Source of the DNA: Aquila chrysaetos chrysaetos
Taxonomy: Eukaryota > Chordata > Aves > Accipitriformes > Accipitridae
DNA length: 64,000 nucleotides
Assembly (NCBI RefSeq): GCF_900496995.4
Contig: NC_044007.1
Coordinates: 20,107,742-20,171,741 of the forward strand
Reading direction: 5' to 3'
Below are positions 33,701 to 48,167 of the stretch, piece by piece. The stretch's first letter is position 1; each line of letters begins with the position of its first letter. The notes under the pieces are model-generated. The model was not told the DNA's origin. It made no database searches and saw nothing but the letters and a program-made list of their open reading frames with translations. The translations under genes were made by a program, and so were the position numbers.

Positions 33701-36700
33701 GGCAAGTACTTTGCCATTTGAACAACTGTCAGTAGGGAGACATGCATTTCTGTGTTGATACAATGATGATTTTAACAGGTCGCTGATGCAGTGGAGGATG
33801 CTCCAGAAACATTCCTGTATACAGAGGTCCTTGCTATGAACTGTGCTTTGTGAATCCCAAGGCGTTGTACAGTGGGCAACTGTCTTGTCCACTGTGTTGG
33901 CTTTCATATTGGTTAAAAGACCAGGAAACCCTTTTGCAGTAGCATTTGATATTACTCCTTGCTCACTTTCTGTGTGTGGGATGCAAAAGCAATAAAAAAA
34001 ATTGCACCCTATGTTCTGCAGAAAGATTGTTTCTGTTTTTGTAATGTTACCCGATCTATTGGAATTTTCCAGATATTGAACTGAGAAACCCAAATCTGCT
34101 CAAATGTATTACAAGACCTAGGAGAGCACCCTGAAAGTAGGGTTGTGGTAGTAGATCATATAGCTGTGCAGTTCTCTTAAAAACATAAAGGACATATTTA
34201 TGTGAAAAATTGTGAATAGCTGAAACACACTTGTAATGAGATCCCTTGAAAACTATCATTATGTACACTTTAATTTTAACTCAAATATGAAATGAAAAAT
34301 CTTTTTTTCCTCAATGGCCATGTCTGAGCAGATGTAACGATTGTGATGTTCTATAGTTAGCCCAGTAATTAGCTGATGATTGCTCTGCAAAGAAGCCAAC
34401 AAATCAAGAATATGAAGAGTACGGTGACTCATCTGAGAACATTTGCTGTGTGTTATATTTGATTGTAAGTTCTTGGTTATATGATTGCTGTATGAAGTAC
34501 TCAAGTTTTTATAACTACAAAAGGGAGATAAAATGTAAGAGCTGGTTTTCAAAGGAAGGTCTTTTCTTGGATTCACGTGGAGATGCTCTTTCTCTTTCCC
34601 ATTCAGAATAAAGCCAATGAGGCCAAAATAGGAAGGAAAAAGCTGTGATAGTGTTGCTGTAAAGTTGCGGGTGATGGTATCCGCTTGATTAAGCATTCAC
34701 CTGGGAACCTTACATTCACCTTCAGCTTTGTTTGTAATATTTAACAGGTGCTGGTAAATATGAACTGCCAATATCTTCTAGGATGTGATCACCTCCTCTT
34801 GGTCTCCTCCTGAGCTGAACCAAGCTGGTGATGGGCTCAGTGAGACACAGGTCCACTCACAAAGAACCTTGCACATTCTCATCTTTGTGGTCTTGTAACA
34901 CTTCACAGGCTGAAGGCTGGCATGTGAGGAGAACAAACAGTCTTAAATGGATGGTCCTTTCTTCCCTCCCATTTTCTTCAATGTTTCTACTTCTAACGGC
35001 CAGCATGTGTGTGAGAGATTGTATTTGTGGACTCTCAGATTCCCTTAGAACTCATGGCAAAAGCTTACACTTCTTGGTACTAGTTTTTATTATGTTAAAT
35101 TGGATGTGGTGGTCACATGGACTTGGAAATTTGAAGTTTTCAGTAAGAGAAGGAAGTTAGTTCCTTTACTCCCATTTGTGTTTTTGAAAATCTTTCTTCT
35201 TAACTACTTGAGAAGTTTACTAAACCTGGTGTTTTTTGCATTTTAATTGCATTTCCCAGAGACAGAGGGGTGAGTAAAGGTAAATGAGCTTTCCTAGGTT
35301 GCTTGCTTTTAGTTAGTCTCTGCTGTAAAGTTTTTGACTGACAGTCCATATATGCATAAGTACATGTGCAAGTGCAAAGCAGCTATATTTTTCTAAATCT
35401 CTCAAGTTTTACTTCCTTGCTGTTTGTTATTTGGGTAGGATGCTTTGCAAGAAGATAGTCACTTGAACCTTGAGCATGCACCCTGGTCCTTGCCTCTTGG
35501 GATTTTTTATCATAGCCCTGATCTTGAAGTAAGGTATATGCAAGGGATTTTGTAGGCTCATAATGAACTCCACTGAATTCAGGAACCACGTGTAAGACTG
35601 AGGCTGAACTGCTTTTCAGGAAGTCCAAAAGAGCATAAATAAAGAAAGGAAGCTAGTGGAAGAGGGCAGAAAGTGGCACCAAGAGGAAGGAGTAGTGAAG
35701 AAGGCAGTTTTTATTATGGAAGGGAGATCAGCTGAATTGATTAGTTTCATGTGTGGGATTATTTTTAAAAATATTTGTTTATAGAATTAAATGTAAATAC
35801 CTTGTGAATATTGTGGTTGAGTCTGGTTATGCATGTGTGACAGAGGATAGCAATGTATACATTAAAAAAAAAAAAAAGACAAACCATTCAAAATATCAGG
35901 AGATTTACAGGAGAAGCACCTCTTCATTGCCTTTAACAGCAGCTAAATTGTGTGTTCCTGACTTAATTAGTGTCAAAGTTATTCAGCTCTCATCATATTA
36001 ATCTTCTATTTGTTACAGTTAGCTGAAATACAGTTCTTGACATTGTCTCAGTTTTAGGTGCTGATGACAAAGTTTGTGCATCTTATAAATTGCATGCAGT
36101 GTGTAGAACTCTTATTAATTGGTGGTGGAAGTTACAATCCATATTTTAAATAAGTAGCATAATACAGCCATTCAGAATTACACCACAAAAAAGAGAGGGG
36201 TTTAATGGACTCCATATGTCTGCTTTTAGAACTGGTTGAGTAAAACTTTGCTATACCACATAATGGTAAACCGTCAGTGCTATAATGTCTTTGGGGTCTT
36301 TTAAGAACCTTCTTTATAGACACTCTTCTGACAAAGATTAATTCATTAATGGATTCAAGCCAACAGTATTATGGTTTATATTGTTACAATAAGCAGGCAT
36401 CAGTGTTGGTTGCATTGTCCCTTTAAATTCCTGAAAACTGAAATGTAATATCCCTGCTCTTGAGGAAAAACTCATTTTGAACAACAAGCAGCTTTTCAAG
36501 TATATCACTTGCATTTTTAAAACAGTTGTTTCAACGTGTATCTTAAGTTTATCCTCTTCCAGAATAGAGATTACAAAAAGTAGATGTATATAGGAAAATG
36601 TGGATATAGGATGCAGTCTTCCTGCATCAGTGACAATTTTTTATACTGAAATGTTAATAACCAGTTCTTAAAAGTTGTTTTATTGCCAAGTTCTTAGGTA

Positions 36701-38139
36701 CTAATGGGTAGCTAGCCCGGGGCCACATGATGTAAGTGGTCTGATTGCCTGCTCCTCTTCCCCCCCCCCGCCCCCTCCCAAAACAGCACTTACACTTGGG
36801 GGTATTTCTGAACCCACTGACTCTACATGTGTGCTGTCTGGCCTAGCCAATCCTTTTGTAGTTAGATCACTGGATTCTGTATCAACATTCCTGGGGGGGG
36901 AGCATGTTAAAGAATCTGTAGCAATCCCTCCTTGGCTTCCACCCCTTATGCATAGGCTGGTGAGGAATGTGGGTACCCACATCATGTCAGAGGATGTGCT
37001 GCTTCCCCGTTCAGACCTAGCCAGGTCTGCCGCTGCATGGATCAAAACCACAGAGCGGCACTGAGACATCTGCAAGAGGAGGGACAGAAACTATTCACGG
37101 ACCTTGAGATGGGAATTCTGGATGTTTGCATAAGTGTACCCTAAAGGGACAAGCATGTTTTTGTAGAAAACAAAGGCCATGGATCTATTAAAAGGGCATA
37201 GGCAGGAATCTAATCTTCTAGATTTTCATTATATGTCTTAAAATGACTTGTGTGGTTTAGAACAGTGTGTGTAAATGTGTGTTTAAGTGTGTGAGAGCAT
37301 ATAGGGGAATTAACCCATGCCACTGGAGTTCTTACTAAGTTTTGTCTAGGTGTCACAAATCAAAATTTTTTAAAAAAGCATATAAAAATGGTCTTTTCTA
37401 AGACTTTTTTGGAAAAACTAGTAAATTTCAACCTTTCTATTACTTTCATTTAATTTTTTTCATATTGAATTATTAATTCCTTGAACTGTTTAGATTTGCT
37501 TAAAAAAGTAGACTGACTTTGAAAGGAGCTGTTTTACAATCCCCTTTGAGGTCACCCCCTCAAAGTGGTATTCAGAGCAGTTAGTTCTTCTGTTCGAAGC
37601 AACAGACCCATGTTCAGGTGCATCTCCCACTTCCATAGTCCACATGGATATTCACGCTTCATCTCTGATATTTCTATAAAACAAGGGAGATAAAGCCAAA
37701 AATTAAAAGTTCTCAGTGGTCTGTAAAGTAGTTCATATATTTCAAGGCTGTTGTACAGACTGACTGTAAACTTAGAGAGATGCTACTGGTTCTATTTTTC
37801 CTTTTCAGATTTTTTTTTTTTTCTTAAGAAGAAAAGAAAGAAATCCCATTGTTTGCTCTTTTATTTATCACAGGAATCCAGGACCTGGGTATTTGTGATC
37901 CCATTCTCCCACATCTTAGGTGTTGGCAATACCACATTTTGGGGGCTCTGCTCTTTGGCATCAGCCCTTTTTTAAATGGCAACTGGGACTAATTAATCTA
38001 CCAGGGCTTGTCCACCCATGCATTTCACCAGAAAACCAGATTGCTGCTGGAAGAAAGGGAATGATACAGCTGTCAGAGAAGGAGAGGAGAGCTCTCATCT
38101 CATGGCAGCTTATTTTTAAGTCCTCACTTCTGTTTTCTT

Positions 38140-38480
38140 AAAAGGCTGATAATTAATTAATTTAGTTGCTTGTCAGCCCACATTTGATAAAGAGGTAGTT
38201 ACTGTGGAAACAAACATCCGTTCGTTATTTCAGATGTTGGGATTTAATACATGCTCGCAGTTACCTTCTGCACATATGTAATACATTCTAGCTTTTTATA
38301 AGGCTGTTGGTTACAAATAGCTTTGAAATAACTACCATGCCTTCCAGCTATAAAATCCCATAATAATTACTCATTATATCACCATCATTTTTATTATGCT
38401 AAAAGGGATTCCTCCACACCCCCTCCCACAGCAGAATAACGTTGTAGAAGGGATTTCATTTGCCCACATTAATTGAGGAT
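38140..38480. promoter_or_regulatory. Candidate non-coding regulatory element (homeodomain-type motifs)
   Basis: The stretch opens with a dense TAATTAATTAATTTAG cluster (38150-38165). It continues through several further AT-rich motifs (aataattactcattat, ttaattgagg) with little sign of repeat origin. It is offered only because such composition is common in conserved developmental enhancers and RSPO2 is a developmental gene. Nothing in a single sequence can prove conservation or activity. Confidence 0.2.
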
Positions 38481-41400
38481 TGTTCAACACCGCAATACAG
38501 CTATATCATCTTTGTTTTAGGGGAAACTGAATGGAGTGAGACAGCTGCTCCATGAAACTTCAGTAATTGGATTCATGTTTAAATAACGTGTGGGCAAAAA
38601 ACCCCTTCAGCTTCCTAGCTTAATTCTTTTTATTATCTGCATGTAATCTGAGTAGGTTCTAACTAGAAGTTCTCTAAGAATTAGGCTAGCTGGCTTTATA
38701 GCTATAATTTAGGCATAGTTCTACATACCTCTGACAATTCCCACTTCCTGTTACATATTCAGAACATAAAAGACGAGGATGTTGAGATGGTAATTTGTTT
38801 CTGAAAATGAATTCTGATTCTTTTTCATTTAACCCCTCTTTCGTCAAATTTTAAAAATATTTCTGGACCTTAGGGCCATTTATTTGTGTGTAGTGTGGTT
38901 TTTTTTTTTTCTTTTTTACTTTTAAAGCTGCCAGAATAAAGTCTGATTTTAACTTAATTTTAATGTGGTGTATGCTGTTATAACATCCAACTGCTTAAAC
39001 ATATTTTAGGCTTTAAAGTGCACTCATTTAAACTGCTTCGGTTCCAGAGCATCTGATTTAGATACTTGTGCATTCACTTCTTAAATAAAGTGAAAGCATA
39101 TTGTGTCATACAAGATTTTTTTTTTCTTCATTATCTGATCCTTATGCATTTGAACTTGGGCTTCTGTGACAAAGACACAGTTGTTTGTCTGCTGATTGAA
39201 TTTAACAAGAAGCTGGTGTTCTCCAAGTATGAGTGCCTCATTTCCTATAGCATAACAGTACATTAATGCTAAATGCACATATGTACAAAAAAGCATTAAA
39301 CCCCAGAAAATCCCCTTAAATCTTAAAGCTGGAAATTCAACCACTGAAAGGTAATTGTACTGAAATTTAAGCCCAAAGTAATTTTCTTATGTGGTTAAGG
39401 AGTTTTAAATGTAATAAATAAACTGTGATAAAAGCGATCTTTAGAGGCAACCTCAAGGAGTTGGTATGAATTCATGTGCATTGAATGATCATTTCCAGCC
39501 AAATGTACAGCAAAAAGATATTTTCAACCCCCTTGTGAAATAATAGGCAAAGTAACCCTCTTTTTACTGCAGCTTCTTAATTCTTTGTTAGATATTTGTG
39601 TAAATGATATATTTTTGGAGCTGCTGCCTAGTGAACAGATACTACTGGCAAGTATCTGTCTGCCTACACCAGAAGCGTAGCACCCTTGCATTACAGAGGT
39701 TGTTACAGAAAACAGAGTACAAGAATGTCATAGATTAAAGTTTAGAGAGCGACCCATTTCACTTAGTTTTAGCCATCTGAAGGTTAGATTCAGTCTGACC
39801 TACCCGTTAGTCAGTGAAATGAAATTGGCATCTCAGCAGGGATGCTCAGCCCACTTAGCTTTTAAGTTCTTCTGTAGTCAGTGGAAGAGGACGAGCACCT
39901 CCAGAGGGCAATTTATCTTATGCCAAGGGGCTGACCTAAGAGTGAATCCTTAAGGTTTTAGCTGGTGAAGTTAGGTGAGGTGAATGCTATCCCTAGCTTG
40001 CTAAATATTGTAGCTTGTTACTAGGGTGTACTTGTTTATGACTTGAGAATGATCCGGGATGTCTGTGGTGGAAATTAGATCATGTTTGTTACGAACTTTA
40101 GTAAAGCAGAGCATTTGTTTTAATGTAGTTGAGCAAAACAGCATTTTAAGTGGTGAATTTGTGAAAAGAAATACCTTTGTCAAGACTCAGAATCCACCCA
40201 GGTGGGCTCTGGTCTGGGAAGTTCTGGTAGACTCTGAAGACTGAAATGTCAGTGAATTTTTTTTTTTTTTTTGAAACTTTGTTCCATTAACAGAAGGGAT
40301 TATGGTAGACAAGCACTTTTAAGATGGAACTTAAAAGGATTATGGTAAGTATTTTACATTGTACAACCTGCACAGGTCTCTTCCCTTTCTTTATTCCTGT
40401 ACTTCAAAACCTTGGCTTCACAAAAGTAGGTTCGAGTCAATATATCCTTCGTGTGCACAAAGCTAACACAGTTCCTGTGGATGACACCCCTGTTGTCACA
40501 CCTGTCAATGAGTTGATGGAAATACTTACCAAATAAAGAAATCTGCTTGTCTCCATTTCTGTTAAAGCAGCTTAAAAGTCGAAACTTTTTCAGCAGTAGT
40601 GTTCGTGGAGAGTCTTGCCGTGGTAGGTTGAATTCCAGGATTACCTAGAAAGCATGTTAAAATGTTCTGCGAAGCTCCTAATCTTGGTATGTTCACTTGC
40701 ACAGCAATATTAACCTCTCCATAGTATTCTGTATGCATAAATAGAGTATTGTTTTTCTCTGGTTCCTGTCTGGCTTTGCATAGCTACCATCCTGGGCTTC
40801 TTTTTGGTGGGGGGAGTGGAGCGGTGGTTTGGCTCTGTAATTGTTTTGCTTTTTGGCACTGGTGCTTGAGTGGCTTGTGCCTTCTGTTTAATTCCTAAAT
40901 ACTTTTTTTTCTTTGCATTGTGGTACTGATCCTTATCTCTAATACTTATATTTGTGGTGATATGTTTGTTTTAGAGTTTCCACAGTGTGCTATAACTTGT
41001 TCTTTGTATTGTTGCATATGTTCACTTACTGACTTGGAGAGCAAAGAGGAAAAAGAAAAAAAAATAAAAAGGAAAAGTGTATGTATTTTTTTCCAACATT
41101 TGTAGTCAACACAAAATACATTGTGGAAAACACAGTTGTTTCAACAGACTCTCAAAGCTGAGACCTGGGTAAAGTTTATAGTTTCAATGGGACTCAAGGG
41201 AACATGCACTTTCTGCCAACTCAAAAAGGACTTGAAAATGTGTTGAAATCTTATATGTATTGTATTTGTTTTGTCTGTGTTGGCAAGTGCTTCTGTGTGG
41301 CCCCTGCTTTTCTTGATGTTCTCTACAGCTGACCTTGTAGGTAGGTTTTATGTCTCCGGTGTCGATCAAAGGGAGTTTGTAAAGTGCTTTTAAAAAGTGC

Positions 41401-41756
41401 TTTAAGAGTTGGTCTGACTCATGTTTCATGTGTTCGAAGGATTTATTGAAAATATATTCAGCAAATTAATTTTTTTTCTATGCGGAATTTGAATTCAGTT
41501 TCTTGAGTGGTTAGATTTTTTTTTTCCCTACCTACTACAAAAAATAGGGTTTTCCTAAGGTACTTATGTCTTATTTAAATAGCAAATAGAGAATTCCCAT
41601 TTTATTCTCTGATTCCTTATAGCTGAATGTGTAATTTTTCTCATGGTAAAGTTACTGGCCATGTGCAGGTGAAAATACTTGTATGAACCTGTACGTTAAG
41701 GTAAGATTTTTACTTCTAACATCTCATTAGATTAATTATTTCATTTGTGCTTTTCC

Positions 41757-41762
41757 TTTTTT

Positions 41763-41794
<32 letters not shown>
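41757..41794 (+). repeat. Poly-T tract, 30 uninterrupted T
   Basis: A 7-base T run, one C at 41764, then 30 T. This is the longest homopolymer in the window and its length is likely to be unstable. Confidence 0.9.
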
Positions 41795-44700
41795 CCCTTC
41801 CAAGTCTTTTTATTCCAGTTCCACAAACACCTATTATTACTGTTAGACCAGACTCAGTGCAGCTAGGGAAGGGTTAGTGTATTTTGGTGTGCTACTTCAG
41901 TTGGCAAGGAGAGAACAGGTACTTGCTATTTGATGTCAAGTGAAAGAATAGTACTTGATCTCTGGGACACAGCTTGATTGATTGATTTATTGTCCCACGT
42001 GTGCTTGTTTGGTACCATATATTGTCTAGACTTCCTTATTAATTCCCTTTGAAAGTTACTTTCCATACTCACATTTCCAAACAAAATCAGTTACATCTGT
42101 ACAAATTTAAATTTAAGTATCTAGTCAAATGAGGCTGGTTTCAAGACTGCTGGAAGTAAAGAGTGTCAATATACTTTCCATTTTTATTATGGTGGAACTG
42201 TTTTCATACAATTGCTTAGCGAGGTGGATTAAGCTGGTAATAGACTCCTATCACTACGAGTGGAGCTGAGCAGAATTCAGGCTCATCTCTCCATGATGGT
42301 GTCTTCTTCAGAAAGGTTCTGTTCTTAGTCTGTGAAAATGCTCTGCACAATAAGTATGTAAAGATGGGAGATCTCACAAGAACATACTTGAAACTGCACC
42401 ACATTTGTAAGCAGATGTTATTCTGTGGTTTATAAAGATTAACTTATATTTTTTCCTCCAGCTGTATGCCAGAATCTTACATTTGCGCACTTTCTGGATA
42501 CGGTCAGAAGTTGATGTACCAATTTAGTAAAAACTGGTCTGTTCTCTCATGTATTTGTGCCTAGTGTTGCCAAAGAGACTTAGATGCATTTGGATGAGCT
42601 TTTTTACTTTCGGATGCATTTTTATTTGTTTGTTTTGACATGTGATATTTTGAGATTGCATGTGTCTGCAAAAGTAGCAGCCAGAAGGAGATGAGACTAA
42701 TCCTTAGTTTAAACAGTTCAAAGACTGAAGTGATCTAGTAACTGCTTTTAGAATGTCCAAACTGCTTTGTTACTAAAATCATATATTTAACTCTCTCCCT
42801 ATTTTAATAAATGCATTTTTATTTAATCATCATCCCTGTTTGAGAGAGGGGAAATCTGAGAAAGAAGTGATTTGGTGGATTGCAGTAGGAGTTGATGTCA
42901 GTCTGGGCTGATGTCTGGCTTTTTTTTTTTTTTCTTTAGTCATACTGAGTCATGGTCTCTTCCTAGAAGAGTACTTCTCTGATAGCAAATGGTGGAGCTG
43001 TTCAGCTACAGAGATTGAGTCTGTGTGTGTATAGCTTTCCTTTCTGGGCACTGTTTTCTGAAATTTATATTAATTTTTTTTTTTTCTAAGGACAGGTGCT
43101 TTTCCTTACACTCTCTTGTATTGCAGTGTCGAAATGTTCCTACCAGCAGGTGGAGAATGATTAAAAAAGGCAAATTGACTGGATGATCACTCCTCTTTAT
43201 GAAAGGTGACCTTTTCAGAGGTTTTCAGAATATCTAACTTTGTTTTTCCTGTTCTAAATCCCACTTCAGCATATCCCGTTAATTTCTGTTGGCTGGACAG
43301 CGTATGCAGAAAAGGGCATTTGGAGGGAGATTTCCTGAGCCGCAGGAACCTTTGAGGAAAATCTGATGAATGGGCAGAGATGTTACAGCTGCCCAGTAAG
43401 ACTCCAGTAACACTTTCTGTGCCTGGAAGAGCCTGGAAACTCCCTGCCTTTCCAGCTAAGTGCCACCGTGTGAATCTTTTCCAGAGGAACAAAAAATGTC
43501 CGAGACTTCTCCGAGCCCTGCTAAGTGTGATCTGTCCCTGCGTGTACATCAAACTGACAATTCATACTGTTAAGCAAGAGGAAAGGTTTGGGATTAGCAC
43601 ATTTGCAGTTAATAGTATCAGCCTTTCTGATCTGCAATCTTGCAAAAAGCTTTTTTTTTTTGGTCTTCTATTTTGAGGACTTTACAGGTTACATACCACA
43701 GGTGATCTGATGGTTAAGTTTTTATTTAGCCTAAGGTGGTCCGGTCTTAAACACTGGGCATGTGAACTAGATGTCAGTTTTGGGTCTCTTCTTGGGAGAC
43801 AGCAGCAGCAGCTCAGGGCAACCTTGAGCTGTGTTGGAGGCTGACCTCTTCCGCTCCTGTCTCCTTTCCCTCTCTGATAAACAGCAGCTTGCAGTTCTGC
43901 TGACTCTTCTTTCTTCCACACTTGAAGAAAACTGCAGTTCTCAGGTTTCTTCAAGGCTGTGACGTTGCGGGGTGGCAGATGCTCCCAGGCCAGCTGTGCG
44001 AGAGGCAGCTGGCTGGGCTGTGCTGGCTGGTTTGCCTCTTCCAGGGAAGAGGCACTGGGCCAGATTCAGCTTGTTAAGTTCCAGCTGGATCTTACTAGCT
44101 AGTCTGTCCAAGCAGCATGCAGAACTGGCAGCTGACATCTAGGAGGTAAGCCTGGAACTGCAAACTGTTAGAGAACAGAAGAAATTTGAAGCATCTCTTA
44201 AGGTATTGACGGTGGACTTTCATAGTATGCAGAACTCATCCAATAATCAGTTGTCAATTCTGCATCTGCAACTGGGATAGGAAGGACTTGAAATCAGCAA
44301 GCACTGTGAAACAGAGTATTAACAAACTCCTTTGCTGGGCTTTACCTTGGTGTTTATTTTCTCTTCCCTTTCCCACGAGAGCTTTGTTCTACATCCATTC
44401 CCCTGCACACCACCTTCTCCAAGAACCTTTCCTTGAAGCCTGAGGAAGTGGTTTAACATTGGATACAGACGCACGCACACAGACACACACAAGCGTAACA
44501 TCCCATCGTTAGAAAAGGAGTGTGACTTCCTGTACACAGCGGGATTGATGGGGGTGGGAACAGCACAGTTGCTAAAATGCAAACAGCAGAAAGGCAATTC
44601 CCAAAGTATATAAAATTCCTATAATTTAAATGATTAAATCGGGTGAATGCTGGGAAATGTTCCACTGCTTCAGTACAGAGTCTAAATGCATAACCTACAG

Positions 44701-47700
44701 CCTTTCTGACAACCGAGCTTGGACTGTGGAGGCAAGCAAAAAGAACAGGGGGATGGGTAGTGAAAGAAGATAGTAGGAATGGTTTTAAGCATCTTACGAC
44801 TTAAAATTAATTGTCATTTTACTGTCACCTAGAAATAAAGATGGGGAACCTAGCTGCAGCATATGGAATTTCTCTGTTGAAATGTTACCTGGGCTTCCTT
44901 GTTACAGTATCTCTGCTTCTTGTTGTTAATATGTGTCTTGTACAGTAAAGAATTGAAGTAAAGAGCTCAAGTCAAATGCATCCTGGCCTGGAGTAAGGTT
45001 GCTTGCAGTACTTTTTGCTCTGATAAAAGAGGTGGAATAGCATAAAAATGGTGTGAATGTGGTGGACTAATTTTCCTTTTTGAACATTTTCTTGTCTATA
45101 CTTCCCCCATATGTATTCTCACCCTGTAAAACTGTGTTGCACACTAATCTCCTTGTAAACTTGTTGAAATTCCCCCTGTATCCCCTTAATGTTCCTATAT
45201 GCCCTCAGACCAGCCTAGCTTGTGGCCCTCTGGGGTAAAAAGTTGATGTGACCTGCTTCTCTGCTACAGAACACATTTAATTAGATACCTGGACATGTAA
45301 ATATTTGAGCATCTTAGTTCCTAACTGAGGTGTTCCTAATCCTCTCTGCACCTAATTAGAGGATGTAGGCCTTTCCACAGGGGTCCATGCCATGCTAGGG
45401 CGTTGTACAGGGGCTGCAGGAGGACCTAGTAAGACAGCATTTGGCTGGAACTTTCCTTGATGAGGAAAGGAAAAGTATAAGCTGATGATTGTACAACAGA
45501 GTTTTCTGATGGACCAGTTGAAGGCCTTAGAGGTCTCTGTCCCTGCAGCAAACTCTAGTGGTACCTGCGCCATCAGTAGGAACAAAGCTGTGAGAAAGAC
45601 CATGTTCATGTTTAAATAGAAAGGGAAAGGGAGACACCAGCTTAATCACAATCAGCTGGATGAACCCAGAAAAACACTTCAGCTTACTCATTACCAATCA
45701 AGGCACTTCTTGCTTCTCCGCCAGCTGTTTATGGGGAAGAAATCCATTCTTGAAAAGAAGGGGTGTCAAAACTACCATCTCTTTATCCGAGATCCCTTCT
45801 GGGCCTCAGGGTGATGCAGATTTCTAAGAGCACAACTTGGACTGAAAGAGTTATGACAAGCCTGTCTTTCTCTCCACCACATTCTCCAAAAAGGCTGCCC
45901 CAGTAAACGTGTATTGTTCTGTATTCCTTTTCTCTTGTGTTTTTGAATATGATAAACTTTTACCCTTAGATAACCTTGTGTGCCTACAAAATTTTATTTA
46001 GATGTCCATGTTACTAAATATAGTACATGAATGAAGTGTTCCAAGCAGCAAACCGCAGCTTCCCGAGGCAGCAGTGGCTGTAGCGCAGTTTCTAGTTCAA
46101 AGATTTTGTTTTATAAGTGATATAACATTGCAGCGTCTGCGTCCAGTTTTACAGCATTGCTTTGCTGTGTGCTGTTTGTTCATGTTCCCTTAATGATACT
46201 TGGATGCAAAGCATGTGTCATTAGATGGCTAATATAACAGAAGATTGCTAAGGCATATGTTTTGTGGTATGTGTGCCCACTCCACTACTTAACAAGGCTG
46301 TTTAATCTATATGTTGTTTCTAGCCTGCAATGATTAAAATACTGCCCACATGTTTTAGTCATATATTTTATCACTTACATACTGAAAGTGCACTTACTTT
46401 TGCAGAATATATTTAAGACTGAAAGTTCAGGTTTAGAGCTCTGACTCTTGGTACAAATTGTTTTCCTGGTGTCTAAAGCCATGCTTGCTCAAACAAACCT
46501 TTTAGTAAAAAGGGATCTGGCTGGGATTCAGTTGCCAAATGTGTTTAGAAAAGGCATCGTAAATGATAAATAATGATTTCAAGTTCATTTGTCTGGGGCA
46601 AATCCAAGCACGATATGTATTATGTTCCAAAATTAATTTAGCAAAATAGAGTGGGGAGGGGGGGATAGATGAGGGAGAGTGAAATGGTCGTTTGGCAATA
46701 CCAAAGTACATAATTTTCTTGACAAAGTTCTTAATATTTTGAAACATTTCCATATTTTGGACAGAAACCATACACTCTCTAATTACTGGCAATAAAACTA
46801 AGGATTTAAGAGCTATGAATGTTGCAGTTGGAGGAAACTATAATTAAGGCTGGCAAGACTGTGCTTCCTTGAGGAAACAAAGAGTTCAGACAGCTTTTAA
46901 AAGGAGATGGTAGTTATTTTTCCCATTGAACTTCTGTGTATTGATAAATGCATGTTCGCCAATCTTCAACCAGTAAGTTAAGCAGTAAAGTATATCCTAA
47001 GTAACTTCTTAATTCGTGTTTCCCACTGTGCTGTTTCAGCTCTAAGACGATTTATCTAGTAATAGTTATTGTTTCTTCTGACTGTAAATCAGGATTCTTC
47101 AACTCTGTATCTTATATCTTTTGCTGAGAAAGAGAGGTGTAGAACAAAGTAAATTTAATGGCTATGGTTAAAAAGTAAGCTGGTTCTAAAATACTGCACT
47201 GTGTAGGTATTTGCATGCACTCTCTTGTAGCCTGTCTGCTGCCAGTGAGCCAGGGAGACTCTGTTACTACTGAATACAATAGCGGGAAGATTGTTAGTCA
47301 TAAAATAAATGTGGGTGCACGTAAGTATTGCCAGTCAGCAGGTCATTACATGCAACCTAGTCTAGACCATCTTGGAATCACTGCAGAAACCACTGGCATA
47401 TAAATCCCTCTTAGTCTGGTGGGTTTCCCTGGGGCAGTATTTTGTAGCCAGGAAAGATGCTGTGGAGGCTGAAGCTGGGAGTGGTGTTTGCTGCAGCTCC
47501 TGAGTTCTGGGGCTTTCGCTTTACTGCGATGTTCCAGTGCTGTCAGGACTTTGGCTGCCCCGGTAGCTTCCAGGCACTGTGGGGAGAGCAGACTGGTGGG
47601 TCTCGGTGCTCGTCACTGGGGGCTTCCCTTTAGCCCACTAAGTACTATGAAAGGGCATGAGTGCCTGGGAAGCCCTGGGGATACCGGTTCCCAAGTGCCT

Positions 47701-48167
47701 GTGTTTCTGCTCCTGGTGCAATGAAATACTCTTGTCAGGTGGGCAGAACCAGAACTTGGCTTATCTTTGACATAGTTATTCCTACTTTATTCTGCACTGG
47801 AATGAAGACTGATTTTGAAACAGGAAGATCTTCTGTGAAGTGGGATTGTATTTTCTGTACATCTTTGCAAATGAGAAGGACCATTTTTGTACCACGGGAT
47901 TTTGAATTATTCAGTAGATTCAGATAAAGAGTTATGTAGTTACGGAACAGAATACTTTAAAAACCTGTATTTAGAAAGTCGTCACACAACTAGTAGTGTG
48001 GAAGAATAGCATGACATATAAAATTCCCTTCTACTTTATATCACTCTTCTAATCAACTCCCTTTTTCAGAATTGTTACCAAATTGACAGATTAGTTGTTT
48101 GAAGAGTCAAGCATTTGTGGTGATTTTATTTGACTGTTGATGAGGCAGAGTTCATGGCTCTAGCATA

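Noticed and set aside
33635..34696. Two consecutive minus-strand open frames (152 and 145 codons) as exons of one gene
   Set aside because: They overlap no recognised domain, are in AT-rich sequence with no convincing splice sites at their edges, and have low-information translations.
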